Below, in pieces: positions 5,989 to 10,999 of a stretch of 10,999 nt of DNA (its first letter is position 1; every line of letters begins with the position of its first letter). This stretch comes from CAZZKG01 sp964654825. GTDB taxonomy: Bacteria > Gemmatimonadota > CAZMKB01. The translations under genes were made by a program, and so were the position numbers. The stretch is from positions 1-10,999 of the forward strand of contig CAZZKG010000088.1 of assembly GCA_964654825.1 (NCBI GenBank). Reading direction: 5' to 3'. Below the pieces are notes generated by a model that saw only the letters and a list, made by a program, of their open reading frames with translations, had not been told where the DNA came from and searched no databases.

Positions 5989-6198
5989 GCGTTTTTTACA
6001 ATTTAAAACTATTCTCACAAACACTTATCCAGAAAAGGGTTAAAAATATACAAAACCTGTGTTCCAGGACTCACATCAGGTAATATACACCCAACATTCC
6101 TGTTCGTTTTCGCGTCGTCAGTAAACTTCGTTTCATTCCGTCCCGAACAATACGATTTCTGCCTGTTCTTGACGAGCATAAGATAAAAAAAGGGGGGT
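5989..6198. other. Intergenic stretch without a supported gene
   Basis: AT-rich spacer between the lipoprotein promoter and the stop of the aminotransferase gene. Just after that stop the minus strand reads CCCCCC then TTTTTTT. The only stem before it is TCAGA/TCTGA over the stop codon, too weak and too far from the T-run to call a terminator. A 54-codon minus-strand frame (6015-6179) has no ribosome site and looks accidental. How the long upstream operon terminates is not clear. Confidence 0.5.
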
Positions 6199-7299
6199 TC
6201 AGACTGTCTGATTCACCGACTCGATGACACGTGCGATTTCTTCGTCCGAGAGCTCGGGGAACATAGGGAGGGAGAGGATTTCACTCGAGAGATTTTCGGT
6301 CACCGGAAAATCACCTGCTCGTTGATCGAGAAACGTGAACGCCTTCTGCAGATGGACGGGGGTGGGGTAGTGAATCGCGTTCCCGATCCCCATCTCCGCC
6401 AACCTCCGCCGGAGCTCATCCCGCCTGTCGGTACCCACTACATAGAGGTGGAAAACCCCATCCATCCCGGGTGATTCAAAGGGCAAATCCACACCCGTGA
6501 GATGTTCGTTGTACGTCTCAGCGATTTCGCGGCGGCGCTCGTTGAACGAATCGAGGAACGGGAGTTTTGCCCTGAGTATGGCCGCCTGTATTTCATCAAG
6601 ACGGGCGCACATTCCGGGGATCTCATGCCGGTCCTTCCGGGATTGACCGTGGTGCCTGATCTTCCTCGCCCGCTCCGCCAGTTCGTGTGAGTCTGTGACG
6701 ACCATACCGCCGTCACCGTATGCACCAAGATTCTTCGTCGGGTAGAAACTGAAACATCCGGCATCACCGAAAGTGCCAACCTTCCGTCCTCCAACCCGTG
6801 CCCCGTGCGCCTGAGCGCAATCCTCGATGACACGTAAGCCATGACGTGCGGCATATTCCACAACAGCATGTATTTCACACGGATTACCGTACAGATGGAC
6901 AGGAATGATCACCCTCGTTCTCGTGGAAGTGGCACACTCCAGATTCGTGACGTCGATGTTGCGGCTTTCCTTCCCCACGTCCACCAGGACCGGCACCGCC
7001 CCTGCCCTCACGATCGCCGTCACGGTCGGGATTGCAGTGTTGGCCACGGTGATGACCTCATCTCCCGGTCCCACCCCCATAGCCATCAGCGCTATAGTCA
7101 GCGCCGAGGTACCCGAGCTCACGCCGACTGCGTACCTGCTGCCTAGATAACGTGCGAACTCCGTCTCGAAAGCGGCGACTTCCTCATCGAGAATATAACG
7201 GCCACGATCGAGGACACGGTCTATGGCTGCGCGTATCTCCCTTACGAGTGCGTCGTGTGTTCTCCTGAGGTCGACGAAAGGTACCCGCTGTGTGCTCAC
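6199..7299 (-). CDS. DegT/DnrJ/EryC1/StrS-family PLP-dependent sugar aminotransferase
   Basis: A 366-residue protein, full length for the family. It starts at GTG 7299, which overlaps the epimerase stop as GTGA and has AGGAAA about 9 bases upstream. Seen: PFVDLRR at the N-terminus, SSGTSAL (61-67), HLYGNP (135-140), EDCAQAHGA (159-167, with Asp160 contacting the PLP ring nitrogen) and FSFYPTKNLGAYGDGG (183-198, with Lys189 forming the Schiff base). The closing motif reads GMCARLDEIQAAIL, where the family usually has Asn in place of Cys231. Enzymes of this type transfer an amino group, usually from glutamate, to a keto-sugar bound to a nucleotide, for O-antigen, capsule or glycoprotein glycans. 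It follows an epimerase/dehydratase that may supply the sugar. I cannot tell the position aminated (C3 or C4), nor exclude a dehydratase variant. It is the last gene of the operon. Confidence 0.9.
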   Translation of the reverse strand: MSTQRVPFVDLRRTHDALVREIRAAIDRVLDRGRYILDEEVAAFETEFARYLGSRYAVGVSSGTSALTIALMAMGVGPGDEVITVANTAIPTVTAIVRAGAVPVLVDVGKESRNIDVTNLECATSTRTRVIIPVHLYGNPCEIHAVVEYAARHGLRVIEDCAQAHGARVGGRKVGTFGDAGCFSFYPTKNLGAYGDGGMVVTDSHELAERARKIRHHGQSRKDRHEIPGMCARLDEIQAAILRAKLPFLDSFNERRREIAETYNEHLTGVDLPFESPGMDGVFHLYVVGTDRRDELRRRLAEMGIGNAIHYPTPVHLQKAFTFLDQRAGDFPVTENLSSEILSLPMFPELSDEEIARVIESVNQTV

Positions 7300-8291
7300 C
7301 AGTAGTGTTTCCTGTTGTGACGATAGAAATCGATGGTCCTCCGCAGGCCATCCTCCATGGAGACTTCGGGCCGCCAGCCGAGCGTTGAGTTTATCAAACG
7401 GTAATCACCCCAGTAGTCACCAATATCGATCCGTTCTTTCTCGGGAGGAAAGGGCTCCAGTTTGAAGGATCCGGTACCTGCTATTTTGATGATATTCCGG
7501 GTCAGTTCGAGGAGTGTGACGGGCTCCTCCCCTCCGAGATTGAAGATCTTTCCATCCGCTTCATCGCTGGCCGCAGCAAGCAGAAACGCCCTGACGACGT
7601 CATCGACGTAATTGATATCTCTTTTCTGCTGACCGTTGCCGAAGATCGTTATCTCCCGGTCCTCGATCGCCATACGTATGAACCAGGGGATGAAACCCTG
7701 CCTGTTGTGCTTCATCAGGAGACCGGGACCGAAGGTGTTGGTGAGCCTCAGGGACACTGTTCTGATGTTGTAAACGTTGTGATAGAGGATGTGGTACCAC
7801 TCACCCGCCATTTTGTTGATACCGTTTACGTCGGTCGGCTGGACCGGGTGCCCCTCGTCGACCGGGATGTACAGGGGTTTTCCGTACACCTGCCGTGTCC
7901 CGGCGAAAACAAGCTTCACTTCGGGATTGTTCTCCCTGCACGCTTCGAGGAGAGAGAGCTGACTGCGGCAGTTGATCTCGAGGTCGACCATCGGATCTTT
8001 CATGCTGTCGATGTGACTCACCTGCCCGGCGAAGTTGAAGATGTAATCCCTGCCTCTCACGAGGTGGTTCATACCGGACCTGTCTCTGATATCGGCGATG
8101 TTCACCCGGACCCGATCTTCGATGCCATGGATGTTGAACAGGTTTCCGCCATAGTCGGGGATGAGGGAATCGACGAGAACGATCTTCGCACCGCAGCTGA
8201 CGAGGTGTCGGCAGAGGTTACTCCCGATGAACCCCAGCCCTCCCGTTATCATGACATTTTTATCTCTGAACGCCGACTCGAGATCGGTCAT
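7296..8291 (-). CDS. NAD-dependent epimerase/dehydratase (extended SDR family) with Tyr-to-Asn change in YxxxK
   Basis: A 331-residue cytoplasmic protein of normal family length. ATG 8291 overlaps the upstream stop as ATGA and has AGGAGG 6 bases before it. Seen: nucleotide-binding GGLGFIG (17-23), acidic Asp41 after the second strand, NFAGQVSH (86-93), AGTRQVYG (130-137, with Thr132 at the catalytic Ser/Thr site), NTFGPG (185-190) and RDINYVDDVVRA (224-235). The catalytic motif, normally YxxxK, reads NGINK: Lys160 is kept but Asn156 replaces Tyr. The family epimerises, dehydrates or oxidises nucleotide sugars. Without the Tyr the usual proton transfer needs another residue, or the protein belongs to a variant subfamily. 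Its partners (aminotransferase after, GT2 before) place it in activated-sugar synthesis. Exact reaction not assignable. Confidence 0.88.
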   Translation of the reverse strand: MTDLESAFRDKNVMITGGLGFIGSNLCRHLVSCGAKIVLVDSLIPDYGGNLFNIHGIEDRVRVNIADIRDRSGMNHLVRGRDYIFNFAGQVSHIDSMKDPMVDLEINCRSQLSLLEACRENNPEVKLVFAGTRQVYGKPLYIPVDEGHPVQPTDVNGINKMAGEWYHILYHNVYNIRTVSLRLTNTFGPGLLMKHNRQGFIPWFIRMAIEDREITIFGNGQQKRDINYVDDVVRAFLLAAASDEADGKIFNLGGEEPVTLLELTRNIIKIAGTGSFKLEPFPPEKERIDIGDYWGDYRLINSTLGWRPEVSMEDGLRRTIDFYRHNRKHYW

Positions 8292-9055
8292 CTACGGCCT
8301 CCTTGTATTTCCTGAGACTGTGATCCCGGCTGTTTCCCTTCCTTCACGATGAGTTTCCACCACATCCTGACCAGTCCCATCACCACTCGGAAGACACGAA
8401 GAAAATTGAAGAACTGTGATTTCCCGCTCAACCGGAAGTAATGGTGAACCGGTACCTCGACGATGGTGAAACCCGCCATCTGTATCTTCTTGATCATCTC
8501 GACGCAGATGACGCCGCTGTTCGATTCGAGTTTCACCCGGTCGAAGATTATCCTCCTCATCAATCTGAAATCACAATCCACGTCCCTCACCACCAGGCCG
8601 AACGAGAGCCTGGCAATCCAGTGGTAGACTCTCCCGGTGATCTTCCTGTGAATCGGGTCGGCCCTCTTTATCTTGTACCCGTTGACGACATCGACACCCT
8701 CCTCGACACGATCCAGAAGAAGTGTCAACTCCGTCGGATCATACTGCGCATCACTGTCGGTGTAGAAGATATACTCCTTAGTAGCATTGGCGATGCCGCT
8801 TTTAAGCGCCCCTCCGTACCCTCTGTTTTTTTCGTGGTTATACACACGAACTTTCTCGAAACTGCTCTCGAGTCTCTCAAGGATTTCGCAGGTCCGCGCA
8901 TCACTGCCGTCGTTCACGAGAATTATTTCGTAATCACTGCTGACCTGCTCGAGCACGTTGATGGTCGACAGGACAAGACTCCCGATCGTCCCCCAGTCGT
9001 TGAACACAGGGAAGAATGCTGATATCGACGGTTTTCTCGTATCTTTCTCACTCAT
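8288..9055 (-). CDS. Family 2 glycosyltransferase, polyprenyl-phosphate sugar synthase type
   Basis: A 255-residue GT-A protein. It begins SISAFFPVFND and has VNDGSD (47-52), NRGYGGALKSGI (77-88) and the metal-binding DSD (100-102) in YTDSDAQYDP, then DVDCDFRLMRR. This layout is that of the dolichyl/undecaprenyl-phosphate mannose- or glucose-synthase group, which moves a sugar from a nucleotide donor to a lipid phosphate on the inner face of the membrane. There is no C-terminal pair of membrane helices; a Trp/Met/Val-rich stretch near 222-237 may bind the membrane peripherally. It overlaps the GT117-type gene by 8 bp and the epimerase by 4 bp, so coupling is likely. A lipid-linked sugar is what a GT-C enzyme such as the upstream neighbour would use, so they may be donor-maker and user. 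Sugar and acceptor are unknown. Confidence 0.88.
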   Translation of the reverse strand: MSEKDTRKPSISAFFPVFNDWGTIGSLVLSTINVLEQVSSDYEIILVNDGSDARTCEILERLESSFEKVRVYNHEKNRGYGGALKSGIANATKEYIFYTDSDAQYDPTELTLLLDRVEEGVDVVNGYKIKRADPIHRKITGRVYHWIARLSFGLVVRDVDCDFRLMRRIIFDRVKLESNSGVICVEMIKKIQMAGFTIVEVPVHHYFRLSGKSQFFNFLRVFRVVMGLVRMWWKLIVKEGKQPGSQSQEIQGGRR

Positions 9056-10999
9056 GTTCGAATCGTCTCTCCCGCAGTATCCGTATCAAAGAATCAACAC
9101 TCCCCGAAGTGTATCCGCCTTCCACCGCTTTCCTGAGATGGAAAAGGGCTCTGTCGGTGTCCAGACCACTCTCCGCCATCAGCACCCCCAGCTTTCCATT
9201 AGCGAGGGCGAAGTCGGGGCTTGTACTCACTGCAGCTTCATACAGCTCGAGAGCCGCCTGTTTCTCGCCGGTCTTCTCGCGAAGTATACCCACTCTCACC
9301 ATGGCGCCGGGATTCTGTGGCTCGACCCGAAGAGCTTTCTCCCCCCACTGGAGGGCTTCAGTCAGGTTCCCTTCCTCCTCGCGAATCTCGGATAAGATAA
9401 GATATGGAACGGATGATTCCGGGTCAAGCAGATATGCTTCATGCGCCTCAATGAGCGCATCTTCATAGAGACCGGCAGTCATCATCATCGATGCGGCCGT
9501 GACATGCGCCAGTCCGATATTCGCCCTGAAAGATCTGTTTTTGAGCCACAGGGTATCCTCTTCATCCGGTACCAGGAGAGCCCGGTGACGGGCTGCCGTC
9601 TCTCTGTCCAGAGCCGGTGGGTTTACGTCTACTTCCATTACCGGACCGTGGGGGGTGAGGAATCGCAGAGGAATCACCTTCTTGTTGTACGCCTGGTGCG
9701 TATAGATCCGGTACCGACCGAGGTTGTCGCTTACAAAGTCCGCGAGATTGGAGAACTTCCTCTCCGGTATCAGGCTGAGCTCCGGATAGTCCAGCTTGAG
9801 ACTCTTTCTGTACCACTCCTCGTCGAGCAGAGGCAGGTAAACGGAAATGACATCACTCCACCTGTGCTCGACGATCCGGGCATACGTGAATACGAACGCC
9901 AGTGTCGTGTGATCGGTGAGGAGGATCGCGGGCCGCTCCATCGAATTGTACACCAGCTCGGCGAACTTTACCGCACTCCTGTCCCAGCTCTTATCCGCAC
10001 GGTGAAAGTTTGCGACGAACAGCTGCAGAGGTATCAGCACAACAAACACCGAGAAGACCACTCTCGCAGCGGCACCGGGCCATTTCTCCCGGATATGTCT
10101 GAACAGTTCACAGAGTGCCCAGGTGAAAAACAGCACGGCAAAAACAGTGACGGGAAGATAAAAAGACTGCTGCTCTTCAGCCATTCTCCCACCGGTGCCG
10201 AAGTTTATCACGAAAACGGTGAGGATGAGAACCGGTAGAAGGAATGCGATTGCCAGCAATCGTCTTCGCACAAAAAGCAGCACGACACCGGCCGCCATTA
10301 TGACCGTGGCAGCGGGACTGAAGCCATCGAAGAAGAACCCCCCTACCCCTTTCATCATTTTGAGTATCTGGTCTGTGCTCCTCGTGAAGAAATAGTCGCT
10401 GTGGGAAGCGAGACTCAGATGCGAAACCAGGCCACCGAAGGTACGCGGATTTCCCCAGTTAAGCGGGGGGCTCTCGGCCGCACGGACTGGAATGAAGAGA
10501 TAGAGACTGAGACCGGCGGCGTAGAACAGGGTTACGAGGATAACCGACGCCGTTAACCGCCCCTTTAATCTTGGAGCGACTGAGAAGGAAATCAACAGCG
10601 CTGACGGAATTACCGCTCCCAGAGTCAGATGATTGGACATCCCCAATCCGGTCAGAAACGCAAGGAGATAAAGATGAGTTATCGACCATCCTTCGACCTG
10701 CCTGAGTCGTATGAGGATGTATACAGCAATAGCGGTGAACAGAAGGTTTAAAGAATACACCTCGGCGGTGTTCGAGAGATCCCACATATTGAGTGAAAAG
10801 GCGGCAGTCATCGCACCGATAAACGATAGGAAAACGTTTCGTGTCAGCCTGACGGAAGCCTGGAAGATCACCAGGGACGCGAGCGCACCCGAGACGGCCG
10901 AGAAGAGTGAAAGCCTCGTCGCGACCTCGCCCCCGGGAATCAGGGAAAAGAGCCTGCCGATGAGTACGTAGAGAGGATACCCGGTGGGGTGGGCGATGC
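9048..10999 (-). CDS. GT117/DUF2723-type GT-C membrane protein with C-terminal TPRs (5' end outside window)
   Basis: The frame is open to the right edge; 649 residues and the stop are visible. The true start lies beyond 10999, and an internal GTG at 10871 should not be taken as the start. At the edge it reads IAHPTGYPLY, followed by MWDLSNTAEVYSLN and GLGMSNHLT, hallmarks of DUF2723 (the bacterial TMEM260-like family, CAZy GT117). Several membrane helices follow to about 10030. After these comes an outer domain containing ILLTDHTTLAFVFTYA and LLDEEWYRKSL, common in the bacterial members. About 155 C-terminal residues form three to four TPR units, for example GNLTEALQWGEKALRVEPQN. Known relatives mannosylate protein domains from lipid-linked mannose; bacterial substrates are mostly unknown. 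It overlaps the GT2 gene by 8 bp. The TPRs may bind a protein partner or acceptor. Confidence 0.88.
   Translation of the reverse strand, partial: IAHPTGYPLYVLIGRLFSLIPGGEVATRLSLFSAVSGALASLVIFQASVRLTRNVFLSFIGAMTAAFSLNMWDLSNTAEVYSLNLLFTAIAVYILIRLRQVEGWSITHLYLLAFLTGLGMSNHLTLGAVIPSALLISFSVAPRLKGRLTASVILVTLFYAAGLSLYLFIPVRAAESPPLNWGNPRTFGGLVSHLSLASHSDYFFTRSTDQILKMMKGVGGFFFDGFSPAATVIMAAGVVLLFVRRRLLAIAFLLPVLILTVFVINFGTGGRMAEEQQSFYLPVTVFAVLFFTWALCELFRHIREKWPGAAARVVFSVFVVLIPLQLFVANFHRADKSWDRSAVKFAELVYNSMERPAILLTDHTTLAFVFTYARIVEHRWSDVISVYLPLLDEEWYRKSLKLDYPELSLIPERKFSNLADFVSDNLGRYRIYTHQAYNKKVIPLRFLTPHGPVMEVDVNPPALDRETAARHRALLVPDEEDTLWLKNRSFRANIGLAHVTAASMMMTAGLYEDALIEAHEAYLLDPESSVPYLILSEIREEEGNLTEALQWGEKALRVEPQNPGAMVRVGILREKTGEKQAALELYEAAVSTSPDFALANGKLGVLMAESGLDTDRALFHLRKAVEGGYTSGSVDSLIRILRERRFEHE

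Noticed and set aside
6050..6075. CCTG/CAGG hairpin followed by a T-rich stretch on the minus strand
   Set aside because: Four base pairs are too few for a terminator in such AT-rich DNA.
6015..6179. A 54-codon minus-strand ORF in the intergenic stretch
   Set aside because: There is no ribosome site before its ATG, no recognisable motif, and it runs over AT-rich spacer.
6181..6211. TCAGA/TCTGA stem and downstream C6T7 run after the aminotransferase as a terminator
   Set aside because: The stem is only 5 bp with a 3-base loop, overlaps the stop codon, and is separated from the T-run by a run of C; not a canonical intrinsic terminator.
7707..9468. Several long plus-strand frames (150-200 codons) opposite the epimerase, GT2 and GT117-type genes
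   Set aside because: They are antisense to genes with clear family motifs and overlapping operon starts. Long antisense frames are expected in GC-rich coding DNA.
10459..10871. GTG 10871 as the start of the GT117-type gene
   Set aside because: The frame continues upstream to the window edge with the conserved HPTGYPLY motif, so the start is outside.
1..10999. CRISPR arrays, tRNA or rRNA genes, insertion sequences, toxin-antitoxin or phage genes
   Set aside because: I saw no repeat-spacer pattern, no tRNA-like cloverleaf, no transposase motifs and no terminal inverted repeats in reading both strands.

Overview
The window looks like a fragment of a metagenome-assembled genome from a Gram-negative-type bacterium. 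It has two scaffold gaps of exactly 100 N (3558-3657 and 5519-5618). At least one protein carries a clear lipoprotein signal, and the promoters are near-perfect sigma-70 sites (TTGACA, 17-base spacer, TATAAT or TATCAT). The combination of lipoprotein 'sulfatases', GT-C membrane enzymes with TPR tails and an SGNH hydrolase is common in little-studied FCB-group and candidate-phylum genomes. I cannot place it taxonomically from sequence alone.

Layout. (1) 1-3301, minus strand, about 40% GC in lines counted: a promoter (3273-3301) drives a sulfatase-fold lipoprotein (1794-3236), then a TMTC-like GT-C membrane protein with a TPR-like tail that leaves the window at base 1. (2) 3322-5204, plus strand: an SGNH-hydrolase-like gene broken by the first gap, then 5 bp later a second sulfatase-fold gene. 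The two sulfatase-fold genes are therefore divergent around an 85-bp intergenic region. Base composition jumps from about 36% to about 57% GC near 3480, inside the SGNH gene. (3) 5205-5364: a strong terminator, usable from both sides, between convergent genes. (4) 5365-5988, minus strand: a small lipoprotein gene, split by the second gap, behind a consensus promoter and a structured leader of about 128 nt. (5) 6199-10999, minus strand, GC-rich: four genes with overlapping ends, in transcript order a GT117/DUF2723 GT-C protein with TPRs (5' end outside the window), a GT2 polyprenyl-phosphate-type glycosyltransferase, an NAD-dependent sugar-nucleotide epimerase/dehydratase and a DegT/DnrJ-type PLP aminotransferase.

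Taken together the window reads as a cell-surface glycan locus. The epimerase and aminotransferase would make a nucleotide-linked (amino)sugar and the GT2 enzyme would load a sugar on a lipid carrier. The GT-C proteins would use lipid-linked sugars on the outer face of the inner membrane, and the SGNH and sulfatase-fold proteins would modify the product outside the cytoplasm. Both sulfatase-fold proteins have Thr where a true sulfatase needs Cys or Ser, so they are more likely phosphotransferases, phosphodiesterases or a separate class than classical sulfatases. That functional picture is inference; the gene identities rest on motifs read directly.
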